Source: Acinetobacter tandoii DSM 14970 = CIP 107469 (GTDB lineage Bacteria > Pseudomonadota > Gammaproteobacteria > Pseudomonadales > Moraxellaceae). From it: DNA of 64,000 bases. The notes under the pieces are model-generated. The model did not search any database. It saw only the letters and a list, made by a program, of their open reading frames with translations, and was not told where the DNA came from. Of the stretch, positions 55,143-63,988 are shown in pieces. The stretch's first letter is position 1; each line of letters starts with the position of its first letter. Location: NCBI RefSeq assembly GCF_000400735.1, contig NZ_KE007367.1, positions 707,882-771,881 on the forward strand, given 5' to 3'. The translations under genes and the position numbers were made by a program.

Positions 55143-55811
55143 ATGCCATTTCAAACTTTACCACTTTGGATGCAATTTGGGGCATTCTTTCTCGCAACCA
55201 ATGCGGGCATGATTAATGTCCTCGGACTGGTGACCGTATTACACCAGTCCGTTTCTCATATGACTGGAAATGTCAGTATGTTGTCGATGGCAATTGTCCA
55301 TTGGGAACCTGCGTCAATTCTCTATCTTCTTCTCGTCATCCTGTGTTATGTCGCAGGGTCTTGCTATAGTGGACTGATACTGGGAAATGGCAATTTTCAA
55401 TTGGGACGGCGCTACGGTGTTCCGCTCAGTTTGGTTGCTTTCTTTATTCTGCTGTGTTGGTTACTTTTGCCCTATTTTCCACGTTATGCCTTATTGTGGG
55501 CATGTGCTGCTATGGGCGTTCAAAATGCAATGGTCAGCCATTATAAGGGGACAATTATTCGTACCACACACTTATCCGGTGTTTTGACGGATCTCGGACT
55601 CGCATTAGGCTATGGACTGAGAGGTTTAAACGTCGGCCGACGGCGAATTATTTTACATTTGCTTATTTTATTTGGCTTTCTACTGGGTGGACTGGTTGCA
55701 AGCCTGATTTATCCTTATTTAAAATTAGACGCATATCTCATTCCAGTCGGTTTAAGTTTCTTCTTAAGTCTAGTGTACTGGATCATTTACTTTAAACATC
55801 GTCATCATTAA
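55143..55811 (+). CDS. DUF1275 (YoaK-type) membrane protein
   Basis: A 222-residue integral membrane protein of the DUF1275/YoaK family (F-L-A-T-N-A-G-M-I-N-V-L-G near the N-terminus, V-S-H-M-T-G-N-V-S, G-V-Q-N-A-M-V-S-H, T-T-H-L-S-G-V-L-T-D-L-G), with about six hydrophobic segments. Family function is unknown. I used the ATG at 55143 rather than the TTG at 55131. It lies 52 bases after sstT and 17 bases before the next gene, and may be co-transcribed with both. Confidence 0.85.
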   Translation: MPFQTLPLWMQFGAFFLATNAGMINVLGLVTVLHQSVSHMTGNVSMLSMAIVHWEPASILYLLLVILCYVAGSCYSGLILGNGNFQLGRRYGVPLSLVAFFILLCWLLLPYFPRYALLWACAAMGVQNAMVSHYKGTIIRTTHLSGVLTDLGLALGYGLRGLNVGRRRIILHLLILFGFLLGGLVASLIYPYLKLDAYLIPVGLSFFLSLVYWIIYFKHRHH

Positions 55812-55828
55812 CCCTTTTGGAATTTCTT

Positions 55829-56365
55829 ATGGTTAAAAATGCTTTACAGGCACAGTTATTAAAAGCGGGTCTGGTAGACAACAAAAAGGCAAAAAAACTG
55901 TCTAAACAAGCGGTGCATGAGCAACGTACTGGGCAAAATGATGATGCTGAAATCAAAGCAAAAATTGCTCAAGATAAACAAGATAAAATGGCAAAAGACC
56001 AAGCTCTTGAACAAGAAAAGAAAAGCATCTTACAAGAGAAAGAATTAAAAGCTGCAATTGTACAAATGATTCAGCAACACAAAATTAAAGACGTTGCTGG
56101 TGATGTGGTCTATCAATTTATTGATGACTCAAAAATCAAAAAAGTGTATTTACAGCAGCAAATATATAACGCCTTGGTTTCTGGTAGTTTAGTGATTGCG
56201 AAGGATCTAGACAGTTATGCATACTTGCCTAAAGCACTGGCAGATCGTATTAATGAAAAAATGAAAGGCTTCATTATTGTGAATAATTCTGAAAAGAATG
56301 AGCAAGTAACAGATGAAGAAGATCCTTATGCAGCGTATGTGATTCCAGATGATTTAATGTGGTAA
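55829..56365 (+). CDS. DUF2058 (YaiL-type) protein
   Basis: A 178-residue, highly charged cytoplasmic protein of the DUF2058/YaiL family. The N-terminal K-N-A-L-Q-A-Q-L-L-K-A-G-L-V is the family start, followed by a Lys/Glu/Gln-rich coiled-coil-like helix (about 25–75) and a compact C-terminal domain with the G-D-V-V-Y-Q-F-I-D and Y-A-Y-L-P-K strands. YaiL-type proteins are annotated as nucleoprotein- or polynucleotide-associated, but a defined activity is not known. A strong terminator follows. Confidence 0.83.
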   Translation: MVKNALQAQLLKAGLVDNKKAKKLSKQAVHEQRTGQNDDAEIKAKIAQDKQDKMAKDQALEQEKKSILQEKELKAAIVQMIQQHKIKDVAGDVVYQFIDDSKIKKVYLQQQIYNALVSGSLVIAKDLDSYAYLPKALADRINEKMKGFIIVNNSEKNEQVTDEEDPYAAYVIPDDLMW

Positions 56366-56373
56366 TCAAAATC

Positions 56374-56400
56374 AAAAGGGCGTCATTTAGACGCCCTTTT
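56374..56400 (+). terminator. Intrinsic terminator after the DUF2058 gene
   Basis: AAAAGGGCGTC–5 nt–GACGCCCTTTT, 11-bp perfect stem, 8 bases after the stop. Confidence 0.9.
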
Positions 56401-56434
56401 CAATAATGATAAAAAATATCTTTAGGACTTCATC

Positions 56435-56587
56435 GTGGCTTTTAACACTGCTGAAGTATTGGAATTGAGCATTTCTACTGATTTTGACGTAAGTGAAGAA
56501 TTATTCGTCTATGATTGCAAGGGTTTAAATCTTCAAGATATTGATTTGAAAATATATTCTAGTGATCGCCACGAAAAAAGAGAATAA
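56435..56587 (+). CDS. Hypothetical 50-residue acidic protein
   Basis: A short frame starting GTG at 56435 and ending TAA at 56585. It has a well-placed AGGA seven bases before the start. The peptide is acidic and soluble (S-T-D-F-D-V-S-E-E-L near residue 14, then L-N-L-Q-D-I-D-L). I do not recognise it; it could be the beginning of a decayed longer gene, since the following 200 bases are AT-rich with no supported frame. It lies just after a terminator. Confidence 0.4.
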   Translation: MAFNTAEVLELSISTDFDVSEELFVYDCKGLNLQDIDLKIYSSDRHEKRE

Positions 56588-56790
56588 CTAATATCTATCT
56601 TATTCAACGCTTTGAATAAATTCCCATATTTGTTTAATTATTTTAATAAGAATGGGCCGTATTCAGAATTTTTAGCGCATCAAAGAACACTGAAAAATAA
56701 TGATATGTTTAAAAAATGTTATTCAACTTCAATCAAAAGCTATTAATTTATAAAATATCAATTAAGTAAAAAATTACATTGAGGAAAATT

Positions 56791-58077
56791 TTGGAGCATT
56801 TCACTTTTATTGAACGTATTACAGCGTGGTCAAATCAATATGCTTGGTTAGATATGTTTTTATCATTAAGTCTATTGATATTACTCGCGATTTTAACCAA
56901 TTTTATTGCGAAAAAAGTTGTTGTTCGCGGTATTCGTAAAGTGATCTCCAAATTAAAGTTTGCCAATCATGATATCGTTACTCAGCATCATGTCATTAGT
57001 AGAATTGCCAATATTGTTCCTGCTCTAGTCATCATGAATGGGATTGTGGCCATCCCTCATCTATCTGTGAAAATTATTAGCTTGGTTCAAATGGCAGCCC
57101 AAGCTTTTATCTTTCTTACTTTTGCACTTGCAATCGGTGAAAGTTTAAATATCTTTAATGCAATTTATCAGCGTAACCCCAAGTCTAGAAACAAGCCGAT
57201 TAAAGGCTATTTACAGTTGGTGAAGCTGGTCATATTTGTGGTCTGTGCTTTGATGATTATTGGTACATTCTTAAAAAAAGATGTATTCACCTTGTTGGCT
57301 GGTTTTGGCGCTATGGCTGCCGTATTAATGTTGGTGTTCCAAAATACCATTTTATCCTTAGTGGCTTCTGTACAAATTTCATCTTATGACATGGTCCGCA
57401 TTGGAGATTGGATTGAAATGCCTTCTTTAAATGCGGATGGTGATGTCATTGATATGTCATTACATACAGTCACCGTTCAGAATTTTGACAAGACTTTTAC
57501 CACCATTCCAACCAATAAACTGGTGACCGACACCTTTAGAAATTGGCGTGGTATGGCGCAGGCAGGTGTACGTCGTATAAAACGTTCGATCTTTATCGAT
57601 CAAAGTAGCGTGCACTTTATGAATAAGGAAGAACAACAGAAATTGAAGGAATTCTTACTCCTAGATCAGTATTTAAATACGAAACAAGAAGAACTAGAAG
57701 AGTTTAATTTGCAACTCTCAAATCAAGCCGTTTATAACCAACGTCGTTTGACCAATTTGGGTACATTTCGTGCCTATGTCGAGTTCTATTTAAAACAACA
57801 TCCTGGTATCGCTCAACATCAAACTATAATGGTACGTCAATTACAACCAACCAGCGAAGGTCTACCTCTGGAAATTTATAGTTTTGCCAACACTACGGTG
57901 TGGAAAGATTATGAAGCCATTCAAGCCGATATTTTCGATCATTTAATTGCAATTTTACCTGAGTTCGGTTTAAGAATTTACCAAGCGCCGTCTGGTTCCG
58001 ATATGAAAGTTTTAGCACAACATTCGGTACATGCACCGAATGACTACCTGCTAGACCGTACTAAATCGCATATCTAA
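56791..58077 (+). CDS. MscS-family mechanosensitive channel (YbdG-like)
   Basis: A 428-residue small-conductance mechanosensitive channel of the YbdG/MscS group. It has about five N-terminal membrane segments, then the pore-lining helix (T-L-L-A-G-F-G-A-M-A-A-V-L-M-L-V-F) and the MscS beta domain (D-M-V-R-I-G-D-W-I-E-M, V-T-V-Q-N-F-D-K-T-F-T-T-I-P-T-N-K-L). The long C-terminal cytoplasmic part with an extra helical insertion (about 275–310) is YbdG-like. I chose the TTG at 56791, 5–6 bases after GAGGA; an in-frame TTG at 56779 lies within that ribosome site. Confidence 0.88.
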   Translation: MEHFTFIERITAWSNQYAWLDMFLSLSLLILLAILTNFIAKKVVVRGIRKVISKLKFANHDIVTQHHVISRIANIVPALVIMNGIVAIPHLSVKIISLVQMAAQAFIFLTFALAIGESLNIFNAIYQRNPKSRNKPIKGYLQLVKLVIFVVCALMIIGTFLKKDVFTLLAGFGAMAAVLMLVFQNTILSLVASVQISSYDMVRIGDWIEMPSLNADGDVIDMSLHTVTVQNFDKTFTTIPTNKLVTDTFRNWRGMAQAGVRRIKRSIFIDQSSVHFMNKEEQQKLKEFLLLDQYLNTKQEELEEFNLQLSNQAVYNQRRLTNLGTFRAYVEFYLKQHPGIAQHQTIMVRQLQPTSEGLPLEIYSFANTTVWKDYEAIQADIFDHLIAILPEFGLRIYQAPSGSDMKVLAQHSVHAPNDYLLDRTKSHI

Positions 58078-58085
58078 TCGTATGT

Positions 58086-58115
58086 ATCCCCTTGCTTTTT
58101 GTGAGGGGATTTTTT
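58086..58115 (+). terminator. Intrinsic terminator after the mscS-type gene
   Basis: ATCCCCT–11 nt–AGGGGAT followed by TTTTTT, 9 bases after the stop. Confidence 0.85.
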
Positions 58116-58178
58116 AACTCAAATGTACTATTCAAGGAATCAGTAAAAATACTTGATTTAAATTGTTCTGCCTGAAAA

Positions 58179-58499
58179 TTATTCACTGACTTCAGCATGT
58201 TCACAATAATCAAAATATTCTAATTTAAAACTTTCTACGGCTTGCTGCTTTTGGGCATCGTTGAGAAGTATAGGTAAATCATAAGCATCTTCTACAATTG
58301 CCTCATACAACTCTCTTGCACCATCTTCATATTCAAGTGCAATACTTTTTTGGACACTGAGAGGCACATCATCTTGTCTTTCTTGCATCACATTCCCTGC
58401 GACAATCGCAATTGCTTCGCAGAGGCTGATATTGTCTTGAACAGAGGCAAATAGCGCGCCAGAATACAAACAGCAGAAACACATTATTATTATTTTCAT
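58179..58499 (-). CDS. Small secreted hypothetical protein
   Basis: A 106-residue protein with a signal peptide (M-K-I-I-I-M-C-F-C-C-L-Y-S-G-A-L-F-A, cleavage likely after A-S or F-A near residue 18–19). The mature part is small, acidic and helical, with Cys27 and Cys100 as possible disulfide partners. I do not recognise the family. It has its own 123-base upstream gap with a LysE gene beyond. Confidence 0.6.
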   Translation of the reverse strand: MKIIIMCFCCLYSGALFASVQDNISLCEAIAIVAGNVMQERQDDVPLSVQKSIALEYEDGARELYEAIVEDAYDLPILLNDAQKQQAVESFKLEYFDYCEHAEVSE

Positions 58500-58622
58500 A
58501 ATGCACCTGTTTTATATGCTTTAGTTGTATTTTAACAAGCAAAATGTGAAGCTGTTGTAATTTCTTGTTGGACCAAAACGAAGTTACCCGCCCTTCATTT
58601 TGTTCTGTTCCTCAACTTTGAA

Positions 58623-59234
58623 CTAACGCTTACTCATTACAAGCTTGATAGCAAATAACAAGAAAATAGTTCCTGTGATTTGATCTAAACGTCGAACAAT
58701 TTTGGGTTGTTTCAAAAATCTGGAAATTGGCTGCATCATGAAAATAAGTATGCTTGACCAAAGTAAACCCAATACAACATGTATCGCAACCAGTCCCATA
58801 ATCCAGAAAAATGGGGTTACATCGCTAGGAATAAACTGCGGTAAAAAAGTGACATAAAACAGTCCAACCTTAGGATTAAGAATGTTGCAGAAAAAGCCTT
58901 TAAGAAAATAGTTGGTTGTTTTCTTAATTTCTATTTGATTTTCTAAATGACTGCGTGGCTTTATTAATAACTGTAGTCCTAACCAAGCCAAATAAGCTGC
59001 CCCTATCCACTTTAAACAGTTAAAAGCGAGTTCTGAGGTGGCTAATAATGCGCCTAGTCCACATGCAACAATAATCCCCCACACCATACATCCAAAGCTA
59101 ATTCCTAATGCCGTTTGAAAAGCACTTTGACGGGTTTCAAGCGAAGCTGTGCGAATAATTAACGTGGTATCTAAACCAGGCGTAATCGTTAAAATAATAA
59201 TCGCTATAGTAAAGGGTATGAGTATTTCAAGCAT
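58623..59234 (-). CDS. LysE-family exporter
   Basis: A 203-residue amino-acid exporter of the LysE/RhtB family, the second in this window. It has the N-terminal T-P-G-L-D signature (family P-G-P variant), the I-L-N-P-K motif mid-protein and about six hydrophobic segments. ATG start at 59234; the longer frame begins with TTG. It is separate from other genes; the substrate is unknown. Confidence 0.87.
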   Translation of the reverse strand: MLEILIPFTIAIIILTITPGLDTTLIIRTASLETRQSAFQTALGISFGCMVWGIIVACGLGALLATSELAFNCLKWIGAAYLAWLGLQLLIKPRSHLENQIEIKKTTNYFLKGFFCNILNPKVGLFYVTFLPQFIPSDVTPFFWIMGLVAIHVVLGLLWSSILIFMMQPISRFLKQPKIVRRLDQITGTIFLLFAIKLVMSKR

Positions 59235-59364
59235 GTCTAACTCACTTTTTAAGTATGAGTACAATGAATAGTGGATTCATTCCGATTTGGCAAGTTTTTA
59301 CTTAAGCCTTTAATATAAAAAGTATTGTAATAAAGATAGTATGAACACTTCATTCTACTTTTAA

Positions 59365-59451
59365 GAATTTGCAAGCAGCCAACCTTACATTCAGACCAAG
59401 TATTTCGGTAGCGAAATTAATTCTGTAGCAAATGCAGAAATTAATGAATAA
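59365..59451 (+). pseudogene. Possible 3' remnant of a gene with its terminator
   Basis: A 28-codon frame that is protein-like (for example Q-P-Y-I-Q-T-K-Y-F-G-S-E-I-N-S-V) ends in TAA exactly where a 13-bp terminator stem starts. A stop precedes it at 59362–59364 and there is no start codon. A real gene end followed at once by its terminator would look like this, so it may be what is left of a deleted plus-strand gene. Short and uncertain. Confidence 0.25.
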
Positions 59452-59485
59452 GGTCTACCTAAGTAGACCTTATTCGATATTTTTT
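59446..59485 (+). terminator. 13-bp perfect terminator hairpin without a gene
   Basis: GAATAAGGTCTAC–CTAA–GTAGACCTTATTC at 59446–59475, followed on the plus strand by GATATTTTTTG. The U-tract points to plus-strand transcription, yet no intact plus-strand gene precedes it; it may also serve the minus-strand gene ending at 59513. Confidence 0.7.
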
Positions 59486-59512
59486 GAAGAGCGGGTAAAG
59501 ATGAAAAGAAAA

Positions 59513-59707
59513 TTAATGTGTATTTTTTACTTCCCAAACAGAAGTGACTTCAGCACCGTCTATAATAAAATCAACAACGAGACCATCAATCGGTAAATTA
59601 TTCGGATCATTCCATTGCTCTACAGCAAAATAGAACCATTCACCACATTCATCACGAATCATCCCCAATTGTGTTTGGGAGTCGTATCGTTCTACACTTC
59701 CTCTCAT
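59513..59707 (-). CDS. Small cold-shock-domain-like protein
   Basis: A 64-residue protein whose pattern resembles a cold-shock/OB-fold domain: R-G-S-V-E-R-Y-D at the start, G-M-I-R-D-E-C-G-E-W-F-Y-F-A in the RNP-like region, and G-L-V-V-D-F-I-I-D-G near the C-terminus. It would bind single-stranded nucleic acid if so, but the RNP1 aromatic pattern (K-G-F-G-F-I) is degenerate. Good ribosome site (AAGG 7 bases before ATG). A long 212-base AT-rich upstream gap resembles the long leaders of cold-shock genes, without clear motifs. Confidence 0.6.
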   Translation of the reverse strand: MRGSVERYDSQTQLGMIRDECGEWFYFAVEQWNDPNNLPIDGLVVDFIIDGAEVTSVWEVKNTH

Positions 59708-59919
59708 ATTGTCACCTTTATTATTGATTCAATTATTTAAGTTAACAATTACAGGATTTTAAAGTTATCAATAAACCTGTATCGATAAAAATATTATCAT
59801 CTTTTTTTCAAAAAATACGATGCTTTGCACATTCTTTTAATAATTTTCGACTGTGTCTGCTATGTTGCAACAAATTTTAATCGAAATCACTTTCGTCTAT
59901 TTTCAACTCAATTGTCTCA

Positions 59920-60165
59920 TTATTTCACTTGAAAATAGTGTTTATCCGTGACTAAGGTAATTTTGAGTTTTTTATAAAATCTAACGATTGGATTTTCAGT
60001 CCCTTTCATGATCTGGTCTGCGAATTTATCATCTTGCATAAGCACCGCGTAAGTTTTATAGCCAAAAACTAACTCGCTTGGTATCTTTCCACTTTGTGTA
60101 AATTCATCAATTTGCTTATTTATTTTCTTCACCGATAAATCATTCATTGGGTTTCTAAGTCTCAT
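59920..60165 (-). CDS. Hypothetical 81-residue protein
   Basis: A basic, soluble 81-residue frame (S-V-K-K-I-N-K-Q-I-D-E-F near the start, I-P-S-E-L-V-F-G-Y-K-T-Y-A-V-L, then F-Y-K-K-L-K-I-T-L-V-T-D). I do not recognise it. The pattern is protein-like, with an ATG start but a weak ribosome site. It lies in a 745-base stretch between the cold-shock-like gene and the ABC exporter that looks like accessory or decayed sequence. Confidence 0.45.
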   Translation of the reverse strand: MRLRNPMNDLSVKKINKQIDEFTQSGKIPSELVFGYKTYAVLMQDDKFADQIMKGTENPIVRFYKKLKITLVTDKHYFQVK

Positions 60166-60451
60166 ATTTGTCTTACTTTTTTATAATTTAAATATGTGAC
60201 AAAAGTGTGAACACCCCCGTGATCTGCACGCTTAGACTTTGTGATGGTGAGTTAGATTGATATGGATTACAATGAATCCCAACAGATTTTAGTTGTTCTC
60301 CCGCACGTGAAAATCGCGTTGAATGAAACTTTTCGTCTTCATAATCTGTTATTTTTGACAAGATAGCCCATACTTTTTCTTGCAAAACTGGTAATTATCT
60401 TATTGTTTTTTAATTTTAAAATTATGCAACTTTATCAAGAGGTTAATATTA

Positions 60452-62305
60452 ATGCTTAGATGGTTCGAGAAGCGAGTAGATCCCTATCCTAGCAAAGGTT
60501 TAAAAGATCCACTGCCTACAACTTTCTTTGCATTTGTCTGGAGTGCATCCAAAGGTGTACGACCTTATTTGCTTATTTTGGTACTTTGTACTGCTGGTGC
60601 TGCAAGTTTTGAAGCCCTGTTGTACGCCAAAATTGGCGATTTAGTCAATTGGCTCAGTAAAAGCCAACCCGATACATTCTTGGCAGAACATCGTCAAAAC
60701 TTAATGTTACTTACCATGATATTACTCGGTAATATCTTTTTTGCTAACTTCCAGTCCATTATCAAACACCAAATTCTGTTTAGTAGCTTTCCAATGCGTC
60801 TGCGTTGGAAGTTCCATAATTTATTATTACAACAAAGTCTGGACTTCTTCCACAATGATTTTGCAGGACGACTTTCTGCAAAAGTCATGCAAACAGCCCT
60901 TGCAGTGCGTGAATTCTGGATGATTTTGGGTGATATGCTGGCTTATGTCCTGATCTACTTCTTTACAGTCAGTATTGTACTCGGCTCAATCTCGCCATTT
61001 CTGATTATTCCCCTATTGGTCTGGTTGGCTTTATTCCTACTCGCAGCTTGGTACTTCATTCCTAGACTCAGCAAAATTTCCAATGAACAAGCCGATGCAC
61101 GTGCAGTGATGACCGGTCGAGTAACTGATGCCTATACCAATATTCAAACTGTTAAACTGTTTGCTCATGCAGGTCGTGAAAGTGAGTATGCCAAGTCATC
61201 GATGCAAGAGTTTATGCGCACGGTCTATAAGCAAATGCGGTTGGGTTCAGGCTATGAAATGAGTATTAACTCGCTCAGCATTGTGCTCTATGTCGGTGTA
61301 CTTGGCACAGCATTATGGTTGTGGCTAGAAGGTCGTGCAGAGTTGGGTATTATCGCGGCAACGACTGCCATGATTTTAAAACTCAACAGTATTGCTGAAT
61401 TTATGATGTGGCAAACTTCTGCTTTATTTGAAAATGTCGGCACCATTCAAGATGGTATGAAAACATTAGGACGTCCGATTAGTATTCAGGACAAACCGAA
61501 TGCCACCACACTTGAGGTGAAACACGGCGAAATTAAGTTTGAAGATGTCTGCTTTGCCTATAATGAAAAAAATGTCATCGATCACTTTAATTTAACCATA
61601 CGCCCAGGTGAAAAAATTGGCATTGTTGGTCGCTCTGGTGCTGGAAAATCTACGCTCATTCAATTGTTATTACATTTCTATACTATCAACCAAGGTCGCA
61701 TTTTAATCGATGGACAAAATATAGAGGATGTAAGCCAAGATAGCTTACGTAAAAGTATTGCCTTAGTGACACAAGATACATCGCTATTGCATCGTACAGT
61801 TGCGGAAAATATTAAATACGGACGCCCAGATGCCAGTGGTGCGGAAATGTATGACGCTGTTCGCAAAGCCAAAGCAGAGGATTTCATTCCACAACTAACT
61901 GACCTTCGTGGTCGTAAAGGCTATGAGGCTTATGTGGGCGAACGTGGGGTTAAACTTTCGGGTGGACAACGTCAGCGTATTGCTATTGCGCGAGTATTTT
62001 TAAAAGATGCTCCTATTCTGATTCTTGATGAAGCGACCAGTGCCTTAGACTCTGAAGTAGAAGCAGCAATTCAGTCCAGTTTGTATGATTTAATGCAAGA
62101 TAAAACGGTTATTGCAATTGCGCACCGACTTTCTACGATTGCGCAAATGGATCGTTTAATTGTGCTCGATCAGGGGCGAATTGCCGAACAAGGTACACAT
62201 GATGAATTGGTTGCTTTGAATGGCATTTATGCGCAATTATGGCAACGTCAAACTGGTGGTTTTTTAATTGAACAACATGAACTAAAAAATAAGGATAGTG
62301 CTTGA
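60452..62305 (+). CDS. ABC exporter, half-transporter with fused ATPase
   Basis: A 617-residue ABC exporter: six-helix membrane domain (about 30–330) fused to an ATPase. Walker A G-R-S-G-A-G-K-S-T, signature L-S-G-G-Q-R-Q-R, Walker B I-L-I-L-D-E-A-T-S-A-L-D and H-loop A-I-A-H-R-L-S are all intact. It should act as a homodimer or pair with another half. It resembles the MsbA/YheI multidrug or lipid exporters generally; the substrate cannot be assigned. The stop overlaps the maoC start by one base. Confidence 0.9.
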   Translation: MLRWFEKRVDPYPSKGLKDPLPTTFFAFVWSASKGVRPYLLILVLCTAGAASFEALLYAKIGDLVNWLSKSQPDTFLAEHRQNLMLLTMILLGNIFFANFQSIIKHQILFSSFPMRLRWKFHNLLLQQSLDFFHNDFAGRLSAKVMQTALAVREFWMILGDMLAYVLIYFFTVSIVLGSISPFLIIPLLVWLALFLLAAWYFIPRLSKISNEQADARAVMTGRVTDAYTNIQTVKLFAHAGRESEYAKSSMQEFMRTVYKQMRLGSGYEMSINSLSIVLYVGVLGTALWLWLEGRAELGIIAATTAMILKLNSIAEFMMWQTSALFENVGTIQDGMKTLGRPISIQDKPNATTLEVKHGEIKFEDVCFAYNEKNVIDHFNLTIRPGEKIGIVGRSGAGKSTLIQLLLHFYTINQGRILIDGQNIEDVSQDSLRKSIALVTQDTSLLHRTVAENIKYGRPDASGAEMYDAVRKAKAEDFIPQLTDLRGRKGYEAYVGERGVKLSGGQRQRIAIARVFLKDAPILILDEATSALDSEVEAAIQSSLYDLMQDKTVIAIAHRLSTIAQMDRLIVLDQGRIAEQGTHDELVALNGIYAQLWQRQTGGFLIEQHELKNKDSA

Positions 62306-62757
62306 TGTTGTATTTGGAAGATCTACATGTAGGGGATCGCTTTATCAGTCGTGCCTATGAAATGACTGTAGATGAAATTAAGCAGTTCGCGCATCAATTT
62401 GATCCGCAGCCTTTTCATACCAATGAGATCGAGGCAGCGAATCATCCAATTTTTAAAGGCTTGGCTGCCAGCGGTTGGCATACTTCCGCAGTTACCATGC
62501 GACTTTGGACAGAATGCTTTCCTGTAGCATATGGTTTAATTGGCTCAGAAGCACAAGTGCGTTGGCCAAGACCGACTCGCGCAGGCGATCAAATTCATGT
62601 CGAGGTAGAAATTACCGAAATCAAACCGTCAAAATCTAAACCTGACCGAGCTATTGTGAGTTACACAACTGAAACGCTCAATCAAAATGGTGAAGCGGTA
62701 TTACTCGGCAATACTAAAATTTTAGTATTTAGTAAAAACTATCGACCTGATCTTTAA
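62305..62757 (+). CDS. MaoC-family (R)-hydratase-like protein
   Basis: A 150-residue hotdog-fold MaoC/NodN-type protein. The hydratase motif is visible as F-A-H-Q-F-D-P-Q-P-F-H, the Asp-His catalytic pair of (R)-specific enoyl-CoA hydratases, and G-L-A-A-S-G-W-H-T follows. The ATG overlaps the ABC-exporter stop (TGATG), so the two are coupled; their joint role is not known. A terminator follows. Confidence 0.87.
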   Translation: MLYLEDLHVGDRFISRAYEMTVDEIKQFAHQFDPQPFHTNEIEAANHPIFKGLAASGWHTSAVTMRLWTECFPVAYGLIGSEAQVRWPRPTRAGDQIHVEVEITEIKPSKSKPDRAIVSYTTETLNQNGEAVLLGNTKILVFSKNYRPDL

Positions 62758-62765
62758 AAGACGAT

Positions 62766-62795
62766 GATTCTAAAATCACGTGTGGTTTTAGAATC
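62766..62795 (+). terminator. Stem-loop terminator after maoC-type gene
   Basis: A near-perfect 14-bp stem (GATTCTAAAATCAC with GTGGTTTTAGAATC, one G·U pair) 8 bases after the stop, followed by TGCTTTG. Confidence 0.65.
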
Positions 62796-62900
62796 TGCTT
62801 TGTTTGGTTTGTCGAACAATTTATAAGGTGCATGCTACGATTTCATGCCAATATAAAAAACTGACTGATATAACAACATTAAACGTGCAATGGATCGCGC

Positions 62901-63929
62901 ATGAATACTATTTCGTCTAGACAAGACCAAGGAATTCCTGGAGTCTATGGTCTGTTACTTTTAGATGTCGTGTCACGCTGGGGGTATAACGCAGATACTT
63001 TATTTGCTCCATTCCAGCTCAATAGTGAAAAATTAGCAGAGCCAGATTTTCGAATCTCGACGTCGGTTGCCAATGCCTTAATTCAACATGCCTTAGCCTT
63101 AACTGGCGAATCAACTCTAGGCTATCATTTGGGTACGCAAATGCGTATCTCTATTCATGGTTTTATTGGTTATGCCATTATGACCGCAAATGATATTACC
63201 GATGCGCTGGTCCTTGCCAACCGCTTTGTGCAATTACGACTGCCCTTCCTGCAAATCTATTTTTCTACTTTTGCTGAAAAAGCAACTTTGCAGCTTCGAA
63301 GTGATGTCAGTATAGAACCCTTGCGTTCAGAAATTTGTATTGCATTAACAATTGGCATCATTTCTATGGCCAAGGCCATGACAGGTGTCACTGATTTGGG
63401 GGGTGAAATTGATTTTGATTTTCCCCAACCCGAAGGTTTTGAACGCTATATTACCAAGTTTCCAAATCATCAGTTTCGTTTTGATCAACCTCATTTATTG
63501 ATCAGCTTTGACAAAAAATATCTCGCGTTAAAAATGGTGAATGCTGACCCGATTGCCAGTCAAATTGCAATCAACCAATGTGAAGCTGAGCTTTCGGCTT
63601 TAGGTGAGCGTAGACGGCTTTCTATGGCAGTTCGCGACATTTTGACGCATTCAGAGCAGCATTATTTAAGTATTGAAAATGTGGCATATCGCTTACATAT
63701 GTCAGATAGAACCTTGAAGCGCCAGTTAGCGACTGAAGGAACCTCTTTTTCAACAATCGTCGATGAAGTTCGCTACCGACATGCAACGTCGCTACTCTCC
63801 CGAACGGATTACACACTAGAACAAATTGCAGATGAACTAGGCTATAGTGATGTTGCAAATTTCAGCCGTGCTTTTAAGCGTTGGAGTGGACGTAGCCCAA
63901 GTAATTGGCGTAAAGATCCGTACCTATAA
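62901..63929 (+). CDS. AraC-family transcriptional regulator
   Basis: A 342-residue regulator with an N-terminal Arabinose_bd-type domain (OruR/ArgR-like: Y-H-L-G-T-Q-M-R-I-S-I-H-G-F-I-G-Y-A) and a C-terminal AraC HTH pair (S-I-E-N-V-A-Y-R-L-H-M-S-D-R-T-L-K-R-Q-L then L-E-Q-I-A-D-E-L-G-Y-S-D-V-A-N-F-S-R-A-F-K-R-W-S-G). It probably regulates the gene that starts at the right edge of the window, 70 bases downstream, but that gene is not visible. Confidence 0.9.
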   Translation: MNTISSRQDQGIPGVYGLLLLDVVSRWGYNADTLFAPFQLNSEKLAEPDFRISTSVANALIQHALALTGESTLGYHLGTQMRISIHGFIGYAIMTANDITDALVLANRFVQLRLPFLQIYFSTFAEKATLQLRSDVSIEPLRSEICIALTIGIISMAKAMTGVTDLGGEIDFDFPQPEGFERYITKFPNHQFRFDQPHLLISFDKKYLALKMVNADPIASQIAINQCEAELSALGERRRLSMAVRDILTHSEQHYLSIENVAYRLHMSDRTLKRQLATEGTSFSTIVDEVRYRHATSLLSRTDYTLEQIADELGYSDVANFSRAFKRWSGRSPSNWRKDPYL

Positions 63930-63988
63930 ACCTTTTGTTTTTATGTAAAAACATGTATAAAGCATGACAAAAATAAATGAATACTTTT

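Noticed and set aside
60188..60385. 65-residue minus-strand frame as a protein-coding gene
   Set aside because: It starts with TTG, has no convincing ribosome site and has a low-complexity C-terminus. Kept only as part of the unexplained patch.
63936..63953. TGTTTTTATGTAAAAACA hairpin after the AraC gene as a terminator
   Set aside because: The stem is all A/T apart from the outer pairs and no U-tract follows; it may equally be a promoter-proximal dyad of the next gene.
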